From Candidatus Yaniella excrementavium (lineage in GTDB: Bacteria; Actinomycetota; Actinomycetes; Actinomycetales; Micrococcaceae), in assembly GCA_019115865.1 (NCBI GenBank), contig DXCT01000044.1, positions 1-64,000 of the forward strand: a DNA stretch of 64,000 nucleotides. The letters are read 5' to 3'. Both the position numbers and the translations under genes were made by a program. Below the pieces are notes generated by a model, which did not search any database, was not told the origin of the DNA, and saw only the letters and a list, made by a program, of their open reading frames with translations. Shown one piece after another: positions 18,591 to 27,862 of this stretch; position 1 is the first letter of the stretch, and the number at the start of each line of letters is the position of its first letter.

Positions 18591-20264
18591 TCATCGCGAG
18601 GCCGATTGGGTCAAGGAAGTGCGGTAATCGTCGATGACTCCACCTTGTTGCAGTAATGTCACTGACGCTTCTCGCATTTCGACTTTACGAACTTTACCCG
18701 TGACCGTAGTCGGGAAGTCATCGACAACATGGACGTAGCGAGGAATTTTATATTTCGCTAGCGAGCCGAGCGAAAACTCTCGCAGACCTTCGGCTGTCAG
18801 TCGAGGTGCGCCCTTACGCAACTGCACCCATGCCATGAGCTCTTCGCCATAACGTTCATCAGGAACACCGATGACCTGGGCGTCTAAAATATCCGGGTGG
18901 GTGTAAAGGAACTCTTCGATCTCGCGCGGATAGATATTCTCCCCGCCGCGAATGACCATATCTTTCATCCGACCTGTCACCTGGACATAACCTTGTTCAT
19001 CCATCTGTGCGATGTCACCGGTGCGCATCCAGCCGTCCTTGCCAAGGACCTCATCAGTTTTCTCCTGCTGGTTCCAATAGCCCTGCATGACGAGGTACCC
19101 ACGGGTACACAGCTCACCGGAAGTATTCGTCGGCTGCGTTTCGCCGGTAGCCGGATCAATGATTTTGATTTCGGCATGCGGATTCGGCCTGCCCACGGTT
19201 GAGACACGTAGTTTGAGTTCGTCATCGACACGAGTCTGCATGGAGACTGGTGAAGTCTCCGTCATGCCGTAGCATATGGTGACTTCGTCCATGTTCATAG
19301 TGTGTATGACCTTGCGCATCACTTCGTCTGGGCATGGCGAACCGGCCATAATGCCAGTCCGAAGACTCGACAAGTCAAAGTCCGAAAAGTTGTCTAGCGC
19401 TAGTTCTGCGATAAACATCGTTGGCACCCCGTAGAGCGAAGTGCACTGATATTTTTCAACGGTGGCCAACGTTTGTTCGGCGCTAAAATTCTGGGCTGGA
19501 AGGACCATCGCAGCACCGTGTGTGGTCGCTGCAAGGTTTCCCATGACCATGCCGAAGCAATGATAGTACGGTACGGGAATGCAAATACGGTCTTGGGCCG
19601 TATACCGGTTGATCTCACCAACAAAAAAACCGTTGTTGAGAATATTGCGATGCGATAATGTCGCGCCTTTCGGGAAACCGGTGGTGCCCGAGGTGTACTG
19701 AATGTTGATGGGATCAGTGTTGGTCAGCGTAGCTTGAATCGCGTCCAGAGCCGCATCATCTGGTTCAACATCAAAGACGTCGTCCCACGTAGCATCATTC
19801 ATGATGATCACCCTGTCCAGAGCGCCCAGCTCATCCTCCGCACGCTGGATGAGCTTCGGGTAATTTGAGGTTGGCACAGCCTCGGACGCGATGAGGGTGG
19901 TAATACTGGCTTGTTGCAATACGTAGTTCAGCTCGTGCTGACGGTAGGCCGGATTGATATTCACCATGATGGCGCCCAACTCTGCGGTCGCGTATTGCAC
20001 CATGGCCCATTCCCAACGGTTCAATGCCCAGATACCGACCCGCTCCCCGGTGACGACTCCAGCACGATGTAAACCGGTAGCAAGACTTCGCACGTCGCAA
20101 TAAAACTGCTTATAGTTCCACTGCCGGTCCGCGGCTGCATCAATGAGAGCAATATTGTCGGGGTATTTAGCCGCAGTATGTGCGAGATTGACGGAAATCG
20201 TCTCCTCGATCAACGGCACATCGGTGGGACCTGCGGCGTAAGAGTGCCTCAGTTGTTCTGTCAT
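18591..20264 (-). CDS. fatty acyl-CoA synthetase (FadD35-like)
   Basis: AMP-forming acyl-CoA ligase, about 557 residues. The ATP loop is YTSGTTGFPKGATLSH (about 190-205), followed by GMTETSP and GRMKDMVIRGGENIYP near 435-450 and a C-terminal GKVRK with the conserved lysine. The ATG at 20264 has AGGA 10 nt upstream; a GTG at 20270 is an alternative start. It is downstream of a TetR gene on the same strand and next to the divergent acyl-CoA carboxylase genes. That matches FadD35 in the M. tuberculosis Rv2498c-Rv2506 locus. It probably activates a short or branched acid that enters this pathway. Substrate is inference. Confidence 0.9.
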   Translation of the reverse strand: MTEQLRHSYAAGPTDVPLIEETISVNLAHTAAKYPDNIALIDAAADRQWNYKQFYCDVRSLATGLHRAGVVTGERVGIWALNRWEWAMVQYATAELGAIMVNINPAYRQHELNYVLQQASITTLIASEAVPTSNYPKLIQRAEDELGALDRVIIMNDATWDDVFDVEPDDAALDAIQATLTNTDPINIQYTSGTTGFPKGATLSHRNILNNGFFVGEINRYTAQDRICIPVPYYHCFGMVMGNLAATTHGAAMVLPAQNFSAEQTLATVEKYQCTSLYGVPTMFIAELALDNFSDFDLSSLRTGIMAGSPCPDEVMRKVIHTMNMDEVTICYGMTETSPVSMQTRVDDELKLRVSTVGRPNPHAEIKIIDPATGETQPTNTSGELCTRGYLVMQGYWNQQEKTDEVLGKDGWMRTGDIAQMDEQGYVQVTGRMKDMVIRGGENIYPREIEEFLYTHPDILDAQVIGVPDERYGEELMAWVQLRKGAPRLTAEGLREFSLGSLAKYKIPRYVHVVDDFPTTVTGKVRKVEMREASVTLLQQGGVIDDYRTSLTQSASR

Positions 20265-20349
20265 AACCACTTTTTCCTCGGGGCCTGTTTGTCTCGACCA
20301 TCAATCTAACAAACTGTGAACCACGTCACCAGGGCGTCTGATCGAGGCA

Positions 20350-21000
20350 TTATTTTGGGGCAGCATAAATGGAATCCATAGCCATTTGCGGCAGCATCTC
20401 TTTGAGATACGCCAGAAAATTGCCGGTCTGCTGACGCTTTGCCAACCCTCTAAACGAATGACCAGTCGAGTTGATCAGACCAAACACTGCGTGCGCCCGG
20501 ACAAGTCGCTGCTCCGCCGTCTCGGTCGGGTGAATATCATTCATAGCACGAACCCAGATGTCGATGTACTCACGCTGAGTTCTTCTAATCTCGCGCTGCT
20601 GCCGAGCCTCCACTGCCGCCAGATCACGATCCTGAACCCGGATAACGTCGGGCGAGGTCAGAGCGAAACCCGTCTGCAACTCGACCAATTGCCACAACCG
20701 CTGACAAACGTCAGAATACTTCGCTTCGATCGCCCTGCCAGACAACAGCAAGTTATAGCCGGCCTGCCCAATCAGCGCGCCGAGCATATCCTGCTTGGAC
20801 TCGAAGTGTCGGTAGATGGCCTGGCCCGTCACGCCGACTTCAGCTCCGATTTCATCGAGTGACACCGATGCAAATCCCCGCGCAGCAAAGAGCCGACCCG
20901 CGGCAGCCAGGAGTTGCCCTCGGCGCTTTTCCTTCTCGCGTTGCCGTTGCGTTTTAGCCTCACCACGGTCGGTGTTTATCTCAGTACTAGACAAATGCAA
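20350..21000 (-). CDS. TetR-family regulator of the acyl-CoA locus
   Basis: TetR/AcrR repressor of 216 residues. A basic N-terminal tail precedes the helix-turn-helix (about 25-75), with SLDEIGAEVGVTGQAIYRHFESK as the classic recognition segment; the helical ligand domain follows. It is divergent from the carboxylase operon with 76 nt between, and that gap contains an 8+8 bp inverted repeat that would be its operator. In position and partners it resembles Rv2506 of M. tuberculosis. It likely senses an acyl-CoA intermediate, by analogy. Confidence 0.9.
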   Translation of the reverse strand: MHLSSTEINTDRGEAKTQRQREKEKRRGQLLAAAGRLFAARGFASVSLDEIGAEVGVTGQAIYRHFESKQDMLGALIGQAGYNLLLSGRAIEAKYSDVCQRLWQLVELQTGFALTSPDVIRVQDRDLAAVEARQQREIRRTQREYIDIWVRAMNDIHPTETAEQRLVRAHAVFGLINSTGHSFRGLAKRQQTGNFLAYLKEMLPQMAMDSIYAAPK

Positions 21001-21019
21001 TCTCCATCACTATTCTAAA

Positions 21020-21053
21020 TTTCAGTTAGTCGCCATAAACTGAAACTTATACT
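21020..21053 (+). promoter_or_regulatory. TetR operator and promoter of the acyl-CoA carboxylase operon
   Basis: An inverted repeat TTTCAGTT (21020-21027) and AACTGAAA (21038-21045), 10-nt spacer, lies between the divergent TetR gene and the carboxylase. A TATACT -10 (21048-21053) with a TTAGTC -35 (21026-21031, 16-nt spacer) sits across it, so bound repressor would block the promoter. AGGAG lies 4 nt before the first ATG of the operon. Confidence 0.65.
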
Positions 21054-21076
21054 GCATCCATTCTGTCAGGAGAAGA

Positions 21077-22684
21077 ATGCAACAGCTGATTACACAAGTT
21101 GATGCCAACTCCGAGCAATATCAAACAAACTTTACCCATCACAGTCAACTGCGCCAACAACTGCGCGACCGAATGGCTGAGGTTGCCAAAGGCGGTTCGG
21201 AACGTGCTCGCCGACGCCACATTGATCGGGGACGCTTACTACCCCGCGAGCGCGTTCACAGATTACTCGACCCAGGCTCACCGTTCTTAGAGATTGGATC
21301 GCTAGCAGCCTTCGGCATGTACGACGACGATGCTCCTGGAGCCGGACTCATCGCAGGGATCGGATTAGTCCAAGGCCGATATGTCATGATCGTGTGCAAC
21401 GACTCAACAGTCAAAGGCGGCACCTACTATCCCATGACGGTCAAAAAACACCTCCGTGCGCAGGAGGTTGCCATGGACAACTGTCTTCCATGCTTATACC
21501 TTGTAGATTCTGGTGGCGCGTTCCTACCACGCCAAGATGAGGTTTTTCCTGATAAAGACCACTTCGGACGCATCTTTTACAACCAGGCACAATTATCCTC
21601 TCGCGGTATTCCACAGATCGCGGCGGTCCTTGGTTCTTCCACAGCCGGTGGCGCATATGTTCCAGCAATGAGCGACGAATCCGTTATTGTCAGGAATCAA
21701 GGCACGATTTTCCTGGGCGGTCCCCCGTTGGTCAAAGCTGCTACCGGAGAGGTCGTGTCGTCTGAAGAACTCGGCGGCGCGGAGGTGCACACGGGGACCT
21801 CCGGTGTAGCGGACCACATTGCAGAAAACGACGATCATGCCCTACAGATCGTTCGCAACATCGTAGCCACACTGCCAGAAACCCCGGACCGAATCTGGAG
21901 CAAGCTTGAGGCTTTAGAACCTACTCGTGATCCAAGCGAGATCTACGGCGTTGTTCCAACCGATCAGCACACCTCGTTTGACGTACGCGAGATCATTCTG
22001 CGCGTGATCGATGCTGACACGTTTCATGAGTTTAAAGAGAATTACGGTACGACCCTTGTGACCGGATTTGCGCGCATCGATGGACATCGGGTCGGCATCA
22101 TAGCGAACAACGGTATTCTGTTTTCTGAGTCCTCCCTCAAAGGCGCACACTTTATTGAGCTGGCTGATCAACGGGGTATTCCGTTGGTATTCTTGCAGAA
22201 TATTTCCGGCTTTATGGTTGGTAGGGACTATGAGGCCGGCGGCATTGCAAAGAACGGCGCGAAGATGGTGACTGCGGTGTCGACCACTCGAGTACCAAAA
22301 ATCACCGTGGTCATTGGAGGATCCTTCGGTGCCGGCAACTACTCAATGTGTGGACGCGCATACTCACCACGCTTCCTCTTCATGTGGCCCAACGCCCGAA
22401 TCTCAGTCATGGGTCCGGAACAGGCCGCTGGTGTCTTGGCCACTGTGAAGCGCGATCAATACGAGGCGGCCGGTGAAGAGTGGCCAGTCGACGACGAAGC
22501 GGCCTTCAAACAGCCAATACTGGACCAATACAATGCCCAGGGTGATGCCTACTATTCCACAGCACGACTCTGGGACGATGGCATCATTGATCCAGCAGAC
22601 ACTCGTCGTGTCGTGGCCATGGCGTTGGATGTTTGCGCTCGCGCCCCCATGACCGATCCTCAATTTGGTCTCTTCCGGATGTGA
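21077..22684 (+). CDS. accD1: acyl-CoA carboxylase carboxyltransferase (methylcrotonyl-CoA type)
   Basis: Beta subunit that moves carboxyl from biotin to the acyl-CoA. The 535 residues have the two crotonase-like carboxyltransferase halves, including [15 protein letters not shown] near 145-160, the oxyanion-type [16 protein letters not shown] near 190-205, and [19 protein letters not shown] in the C-terminal half. The closest known role is 3-methylcrotonyl-CoA carboxylase (AccD1 in mycobacteria) in leucine degradation; the surrounding genes support it. It is the first gene of a five-gene plus-strand operon, with AGGAG before the ATG. Its stop overlaps a possible GTG start of the next gene. 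Confidence 0.93.
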   Translation: MQQLITQVDANSEQYQTNFTHHSQLRQQLRDRMAEVAKGGSERARRRHIDRGRLLPRERVHRLLDPGSPFLEIGSLAAFGMYDDDAPGAGLIAGIGLVQGRYVMIVCNDSTVKGGTYYPMTVKKHLRAQEVAMDNCLPCLYLVDSGGAFLPRQDEVFPDKDHFGRIFYNQAQLSSRGIPQIAAVLGSSTAGGAYVPAMSDESVIVRNQGTIFLGGPPLVKAATGEVVSSEELGGAEVHTGTSGVADHIAENDDHALQIVRNIVATLPETPDRIWSKLEALEPTRDPSEIYGVVPTDQHTSFDVREIILRVIDADTFHEFKENYGTTLVTGFARIDGHRVGIIANNGILFSESSLKGAHFIELADQRGIPLVFLQNISGFMVGRDYEAGGIAKNGAKMVTAVSTTRVPKITVVIGGSFGAGNYSMCGRAYSPRFLFMWPNARISVMGPEQAAGVLATVKRDQYEAAGEEWPVDDEAAFKQPILDQYNAQGDAYYSTARLWDDGIIDPADTRRVVAMALDVCARAPMTDPQFGLFRM

Positions 22685-22689
22685 TTGAT

Positions 22690-24675
22690 ATGCAGCTTTT
22701 TTCTAAAGTACTCATTGCCAACCGTGGCGAAATTGCGATTCGCATCGCCAAAACACTTCATCATCTCGGTATTAAGTCGGTGGCGGTCTATTCGAAAGCT
22801 GATCAAGACGCGGCACACGTGCAATTCGCAGGCCAGGCCGTATTGCTCGGTGAGACCTCAGCAGATTCCTATCTCAATCCCCATGCGATGGTACAGGCTG
22901 CGCTCGACACCGGCGCCGAAGCGATTCACCCGGGCTATGGTTTCATTTCCGAAAACGTGGAGCTCGCGCGGGCCTGTGAACGATCCGGCATCACATTCAT
23001 CGGCCCCAATGAACATGCACTTGAAGTTATGGGCGATAAGATTCGATCCAAAAATCATGTCGCCCAGGCAGGTGTACCGCTGGTTCAGGGGGTCTCTGAA
23101 CCCAATCTCAGCGATGCAGAACTCATCGAGGCGACCAGACATATGACCTTCCCAATGCTTATCAAACCATCCGCCGGGGGCGGTGGCAAAGGTATGCACG
23201 TGGTCGAGTCACACGGTGAACTTGCTGGTCAGTTGGAAACGGCTCGACGTGTTGCCACGGCAGCCTTCGGCGACGATACGTTGTTGATTGAACAGCTCGT
23301 CCAGGCGCCACGCCATATCGAAGTGCAGGTTTTGGCAGATACCCACGGGAATGTCATTCATCTGGGTGAACGCGAGTGCTCATTGCAACGTCGTCACCAA
23401 AAGATTATTGAAGAGGCCCCTTCAGTACTACTGACTCAAGAAACTCGAAACCGCATCGGAGAGGCTGCGGTGGAGACGGCAAAGTCTGTGAACTATGTGG
23501 GAGCCGGGACCGTAGAGTTTTTAGTGTCCGATACCGAACCAGACAAGTTCTATTTCATGGAAATGAACACCCGGTTGCAGGTGGAACACCCAGTTACTGA
23601 AGAAACCACCGGCATCGACCTGGTGGAACAGCAGATTCGAATTGCCGCCGGAGAAGTTCTGGCCTTGGAACAACAGTCCATAGTTTCACAGGGCCACTCA
23701 ATCGAAGCCCGTGTCTACGCAGAAACTCCGGCAGCAGGATTCATGCCATCTACTGGAACGGTGCTACATCTTTCAGAACCTAGTGGTCCTGGTGTGCGCG
23801 TCGACTCTGGACTGCGCACAGGTTCAACAATTGGCACTGAATTTGATCCGATGGTGGCAAAAGTCATTGCGACGGGACGTGACCGAGCCGAGTCGCTGGC
23901 ACGGTTAGATCTAGCCCTAGACCAGATGACCATTCTGGGGGTCAACACGAACCTCGAATACCTTCAGCGTCTCATCAGAGATCCCGACGTGGTTGTAGGC
24001 AATATGGATACAACCCTGGTAGAACGGCGTCTTCCCCACATGGTGTTTGATGCGCCTACATCACAACACGCTCAGATGGCGGCTCGTCTAGTACATACCA
24101 CGACGCAGTCCCCCGCCCTCGCGTGGCGCAACGACGGCTTCAGGGTCACTGGTTCAGTCTCCCCCGCGTATCACGTTCACACCGATGAGGAGCAAAGCCA
24201 AGCCTTCCAAATAGCACTTGGCACCGACGCCAAATTGGTCGCTGCAGACAACTGGCACGAATTCATCTATCACGATGAATCTGGCACGCAGTCGGTAACG
24301 CTGATCGCAGAAGCACCAAAACCTGAAGGCACTCGTGTTTGGATGGACTCAAACACCTACACCGGTGTGCTGACTGTACTTGACCACAGGGCGCAGGTGC
24401 TCCATACGCTAGCCAGCCTGGAAGCCGAAGAACGTGGTGTGGAACCGCAAGTCCGTGCACCGCTTCCAGGTACCGTGACCGCGATACATATACCCGACGG
24501 AAGCCGTGTCACGGCAGGAGAAACGGTGGTGACGATTGAAGCGATGAAAATGGAACATCCGCTCAAAGCTCCACTAGATGGCATCGTGACAGTTCATGTG
24601 ACCGATGCGCAGCAAGTCAAGTTAGACCAAAACATTTTAACAGTCACCGCAGACGATACCGAACACGGCGAGTAG
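22690..24675 (+). CDS. accA1: biotin carboxylase/biotin carboxyl carrier fusion (alpha subunit)
   Basis: Alpha subunit that carboxylates biotin using ATP and bicarbonate. The frame starting MQLFSKVLIANRGEIAIR has an N-terminal biotin carboxylase (about 1-450) with the glycine loop SAGGGGKGM, the EMNTRLQVEHPVTE signature, a linker (BT) domain, and a C-terminal biotinyl domain with EAMKMEH, whose central lysine is biotinylated. The total is about 662 residues. The start may also be the GTG at 22681, which overlaps the upstream stop as GTGA; I prefer the ATG by homology. It works with the preceding beta subunit. Confidence 0.94.
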   Translation: MQLFSKVLIANRGEIAIRIAKTLHHLGIKSVAVYSKADQDAAHVQFAGQAVLLGETSADSYLNPHAMVQAALDTGAEAIHPGYGFISENVELARACERSGITFIGPNEHALEVMGDKIRSKNHVAQAGVPLVQGVSEPNLSDAELIEATRHMTFPMLIKPSAGGGGKGMHVVESHGELAGQLETARRVATAAFGDDTLLIEQLVQAPRHIEVQVLADTHGNVIHLGERECSLQRRHQKIIEEAPSVLLTQETRNRIGEAAVETAKSVNYVGAGTVEFLVSDTEPDKFYFMEMNTRLQVEHPVTEETTGIDLVEQQIRIAAGEVLALEQQSIVSQGHSIEARVYAETPAAGFMPSTGTVLHLSEPSGPGVRVDSGLRTGSTIGTEFDPMVAKVIATGRDRAESLARLDLALDQMTILGVNTNLEYLQRLIRDPDVVVGNMDTTLVERRLPHMVFDAPTSQHAQMAARLVHTTTQSPALAWRNDGFRVTGSVSPAYHVHTDEEQSQAFQIALGTDAKLVAADNWHEFIYHDESGTQSVTLIAEAPKPEGTRVWMDSNTYTGVLTVLDHRAQVLHTLASLEAEERGVEPQVRAPLPGTVTAIHIPDGSRVTAGETVVTIEAMKMEHPLKAPLDGIVTVHVTDAQQVKLDQNILTVTADDTEHGE

Positions 24676-24704
24676 AGCTGGTTTCAGCGAAAGAAGGTTT
24701 ATAC

Positions 24705-25844
24705 ATGTCAATCGATCACCTCCTGGATGAAGAACAACTCGCGCTGGTTGAGGGTGTACGAGAGTTTACCCAAGACGTCGTGGCGCCCGTCTCCGCCAAA
24801 CACGACAGGGAAAAATCGTTTCCCTACGAAGTCATCGCCCAGATGGGTGAGATGGGTCTATTTGGACTGCCCATTCCCGAAGAATACGGTGGCCAAGGGG
24901 GCGACTATTTCACCTTGTGTTTGGCACTAGAAGAGCTGGCAAAAGTCGACCAATCAGTAGCCATCACACTCGAGGCTGGGGTATCGCTTGGCATGATGCC
25001 CATTCTGAAATTCGGCACTGAAGCACAAAAACTCCAATGGTTACCCGCGCTCGCTGAAGCACAACAGCTCGCCGGGTTTGGACTCACAGAACCTGCAGCA
25101 GGATCAGACGCTGGTGGCACGCAAACAAAGGCCACACTCGACAATGGCACCTGGATTATTAACGGGAACAAAGAGTTCATCACAAACTCTGGCACCGATA
25201 TTACCTCCATGGTGACCGTCACCGCCCTAACCGCCCAGGACGAAATCTCAACCATCATTGTGCCAACAGATACTCCAGGGTTTACCGCAGAACCGCCTTA
25301 TGACAAGGTCGGCTGGAATGCGTCTGATACGCACCCACTGACCCTCCAGGATGTTCAGGTTCCAGAGGAAAACTTACTGGGCGAACGTGGGCGCGGCTTC
25401 GCCAATTTCATGGGCATCCTTGATGAGGGACGCGTGGCAATCGCGGCTCTTGCCACCGGCGCTGCTCAGGGTTGTGTAGATGAATCTGTTCAGTATGCTA
25501 AGACTCGAACAACCTTTGGGCGACCCATCGGAGAAAACCAGGGCGTCTCGTTCAAAATCGCACGGATGCAGGCTCGGGCCTATGCTGCACGTTCTGCCTA
25601 CTACGCAGCGGCCATGAAGATCGTCGCTGGTCAGCCGTTCAAAACAGAGGCGTCCATTGCCAAGATGGTCGCTTCCGAGGCTGCCATGGATAATGCACGA
25701 GATGCCACCCAGATTTTCGGCGGCTACGGATTCATGAATGAAACGCTTGTGGCTCGCCACTACCGTGATGCCAAAATCCTGGAGATCGGCGAAGGCACAA
25801 CCGAAGTACAACTGATGTTGATCGCACGATCACTGGGCTTGTAG
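24705..25844 (+). CDS. acyl-CoA dehydrogenase (isovaleryl-CoA type likely)
   Basis: FAD enzyme that makes the alpha-beta double bond in an acyl-CoA, 379 residues. Features are the N-terminal helical domain, FGLTEPAAGSDAGG near 125-138 for FAD/substrate binding, and IFGGYGFMNETLVARHYRDAKILEIGEGTTEVQ at the C-terminus. EGTTEV contains the usual second-position glutamate region. It is the third gene of the operon, equivalent to FadE19. Together with methylcrotonyl-CoA carboxylase the likely substrate is isovaleryl-CoA. AAGAAGG precedes the ATG. Confidence 0.92.
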   Translation: MSIDHLLDEEQLALVEGVREFTQDVVAPVSAKHDREKSFPYEVIAQMGEMGLFGLPIPEEYGGQGGDYFTLCLALEELAKVDQSVAITLEAGVSLGMMPILKFGTEAQKLQWLPALAEAQQLAGFGLTEPAAGSDAGGTQTKATLDNGTWIINGNKEFITNSGTDITSMVTVTALTAQDEISTIIVPTDTPGFTAEPPYDKVGWNASDTHPLTLQDVQVPEENLLGERGRGFANFMGILDEGRVAIAALATGAAQGCVDESVQYAKTRTTFGRPIGENQGVSFKIARMQARAYAARSAYYAAAMKIVAGQPFKTEASIAKMVASEAAMDNARDATQIFGGYGFMNETLVARHYRDAKILEIGEGTTEVQLMLIARSLGL

Positions 25845-25851
25845 GAGCGTT

Positions 25852-26352
25852 ATGCCTGATCAACAAAGAATCATTCAGCAACGTGGTCTTTACTACGATG
25901 AAATCGAAACAGGAACCACCTATCGACATGCGCCTGGGCGTACGGTAACCGAATCCGACAACGTAAACTTTACAACGCTGACGATGAACACCCAGTCGCT
26001 GCACTTAGATGCCTACTGGTCAGCCCAACAAGAGTTTGGCCAACCGCTGGTCAACTCGATGTTCACCTTATCGACGATCGTAGGGGCCTCGGTTTCCCAA
26101 CTCACCCAGGGCACTATCGTGGCAAACCTTGGGTTTGAGAAGGTCAACTTCCCTCAGCCGCTCTATCACGGCGACACCCTGTATACCGAGACTCAGATCT
26201 TAGCTAAACGCCTGTCATCTTCCCGCCCAGGTCAAGGCATTATCAAATTCCAACATATCGGGCGCAATCAACACGGCGATATTGTAGCGGAATGCATTCG
26301 CTCCACCATACTGTGGGAATCTGAAACGAAGCATCAAGAGGCCACAACATGA
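25852..26352 (+). CDS. MaoC-family enoyl-CoA hydratase
   Basis: Single hot-dog domain protein of 166 residues with the typical hydratase stretch GRTVTESDNVNFTTLTMN-like near 30-48, and GDTLYTETQILAKR later. In the related mycobacterial locus (Rv2499c) this enzyme hydrates the branched enoyl-CoA to the R-hydroxyacyl-CoA that the next gene's lyase cleaves. AGGAG lies 4 nt from the ATG. It is 7 nt after the dehydrogenase, and its end overlaps the next start as ATGA, so it is tightly coupled. Confidence 0.9.
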   Translation: MPDQQRIIQQRGLYYDEIETGTTYRHAPGRTVTESDNVNFTTLTMNTQSLHLDAYWSAQQEFGQPLVNSMFTLSTIVGASVSQLTQGTIVANLGFEKVNFPQPLYHGDTLYTETQILAKRLSSSRPGQGIIKFQHIGRNQHGDIVAECIRSTILWESETKHQEATT

Positions 26353-27218
26353 GTACCTTTAAGATCGGACCAGCAATACTCTTTGTCCCCGCAGACCGCC
26401 CCGATCGATATGCAAAAGCATATGATCGAGCGGATGCCATAATTATCGACCTCGAGGACGCGGTCACCCCGGCGGACCGACCAGGTGCCCGGAGTGCACT
26501 GGCAGACCATTTGTCCAGCATGGATGAGGCAACCACCTCGAAGACCATCATTCGCGTGAATCCTGTCAATGAACCGGATTTCGCTGAGGATGCCGCCCTA
26601 TTGGCAAATACGGCTATTCGTTATGTGATGATTCCCAAAGTCGAAAGTAGCGACGATATTGCGCATGTCAACTCGGTACTACCTGGAGTTGCCTTGATCG
26701 CGTTATGTGAATCAGCTTCGGGGATTCGCGAGGCTCCACAGATTGCTAAACATCAATCAGTAGTTGCACTGATGTGGGGCTCCGAGGACCTCATGGTATC
26801 CACGGGCGGATCGGCTTCGCGCTTTGCAGACGGTACCTATCGGGATGTGCCACGTTTTGCAAGAGCACAGGTGTTGTTAGCAGCAGCTGCAGCAGGCAAG
26901 GCAAGCATCGATACCATTCACACCGACCTAAAACCTACCGACCAATTCATTGCTGAAGCACAGGACGCTGTAGCGAGCGGCTGGACAGCGAAGGCTTGCA
27001 TCCATCCAGCACAGGTCCAAGTCATCCGAGATGCTTATAGACCGACTGATGAAGAACTTGAGTATGCGAGTGCACTTCTAGCACAAGTCAGACAGCAGCG
27101 AGGCGTGTTCCAGTTCCGAGGAACTATGGTGGACGGCCCACTGATCGCGCATGCACAGAGTATCGTCAATCGAGCCGAGAAACTCAATACTCGGCACGGC
27201 GAATTGCCCCGGTCCTAG
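26349..27218 (+). CDS. HpcH/HpaI-CitE family beta-hydroxyacyl-CoA lyase
   Basis: A TIM-barrel lyase of 289 residues: FVPADRPDRYAKA near 12-24, IIDLEDAVTPADRPGAR with Mg-site acidic residues, RVNP, a CESASGI metal-ligand segment near 119-126, and WGSEDLM. The mycobacterial counterpart Rv2498c is reported to split 3-hydroxy-3-methylglutaryl-CoA and citramalyl-CoA. That would finish leucine and itaconate breakdown to acetyl-CoA plus acetoacetate or pyruvate. The start overlaps the MaoC gene by 4 nt. It is the last gene of the operon. Confidence 0.9.
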   Translation: MSTFKIGPAILFVPADRPDRYAKAYDRADAIIIDLEDAVTPADRPGARSALADHLSSMDEATTSKTIIRVNPVNEPDFAEDAALLANTAIRYVMIPKVESSDDIAHVNSVLPGVALIALCESASGIREAPQIAKHQSVVALMWGSEDLMVSTGGSASRFADGTYRDVPRFARAQVLLAAAAAGKASIDTIHTDLKPTDQFIAEAQDAVASGWTAKACIHPAQVQVIRDAYRPTDEELEYASALLAQVRQQRGVFQFRGTMVDGPLIAHAQSIVNRAEKLNTRHGELPRS

Positions 27219-27233
27219 TCGTCAAGCGGTTTT

Positions 27234-27683
27234 TTATACCGTGCTCTTGGGATCGGCCAGTTTGGCAAGAATGGCATCGACGATTGGACGGTCCGCTGGG
27301 ATCCATTCCAGGGCGTGCAGTTGTCGGGCATTAAGCTCTGTCCATTCCAAGCGGTCATGTTCCACCAACGGCAATGGTTCTCCGGCGGTCACAACGGCCG
27401 TGAAAACATGAAGATGCATGCCATTATCCAATGGCCAGCCAGCTTCATCGGGCGCATCGATTACATCCAGAATGTCAACTTCGACGCCGAGTTCTTCTCG
27501 GATCTCGCGACGGAGTCCAACAGTATGAGATTCACCAGGCTCCACTTTGCCACCCGGGAATTCCCAGTATCCTGCTAGGGATTTAGGTGCTTTGCGTCGA
27601 GCCGCCAACATTTTGGTTGGCTGGGACGCTTGATCAAAAATAGCCGCACCCACAACGACGGGCCGAGACAACGTGTTATGCAT
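27234..27683 (-). CDS. NUDIX hydrolase, MutT-type (8-oxo-dGTP diphosphatase-like)
   Basis: Small NUDIX protein of about 149 residues from the ATG at 27683; an ATG at 27758 would add 25 residues not typical of MutT. The NUDIX box is perfect: G-x5-E-x7-REIREELG, from GGKVEPGESHTVGLRREIREE. The N-terminus RPVVVGAAIFD and the W-E-F-P before the box are typical of MutT proteins that sanitise oxidised nucleotides. It converges on the lyase gene with 15 nt between. The exact substrate is inference. Confidence 0.85.
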   Translation of the reverse strand: MHNTLSRPVVVGAAIFDQASQPTKMLAARRKAPKSLAGYWEFPGGKVEPGESHTVGLRREIREELGVEVDILDVIDAPDEAGWPLDNGMHLHVFTAVVTAGEPLPLVEHDRLEWTELNARQLHALEWIPADRPIVDAILAKLADPKSTV

Positions 27684-27781
27684 GTTTTCCAGCTTATCGT
27701 GTAGAACTACAATCTGTGGCAGAGGTTGCTTTCGATTCACGAAGAGCATGTCGTTCAATTGGTAATCGTCAAGACGAAAAG

Positions 27782-27841
27782 TATTTCAGATTTGAAATAG
27801 TTTCTTCGAAGAACTACACTCAAGGTTAGTTCAGACTTGAA
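27782..27841 (+). promoter_or_regulatory. promoter with two MarR-type operators and a third palindrome
   Basis: A promoter TTGAAA (27792-27797), 17-nt spacer, TACACT (27815-27820) is covered by three palindromes. TATTTCA-GATT-TGAAATA (27782-27799) overlaps the -35. TTCTTCGAAGAA (27802-27813) lies in the spacer. TTCA-GACT-TGAA (27830-27841) lies just past the expected start. The first and third share TTCA-GAYT-TGAA with centres 45 bp apart. GAGGGG precedes the ATG at 27863. The likely ligand is the MarR protein encoded as the operon's third gene. Confidence 0.65.
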
Positions 27842-27862
27842 AGATTTTTTGAGGGGAAATGT

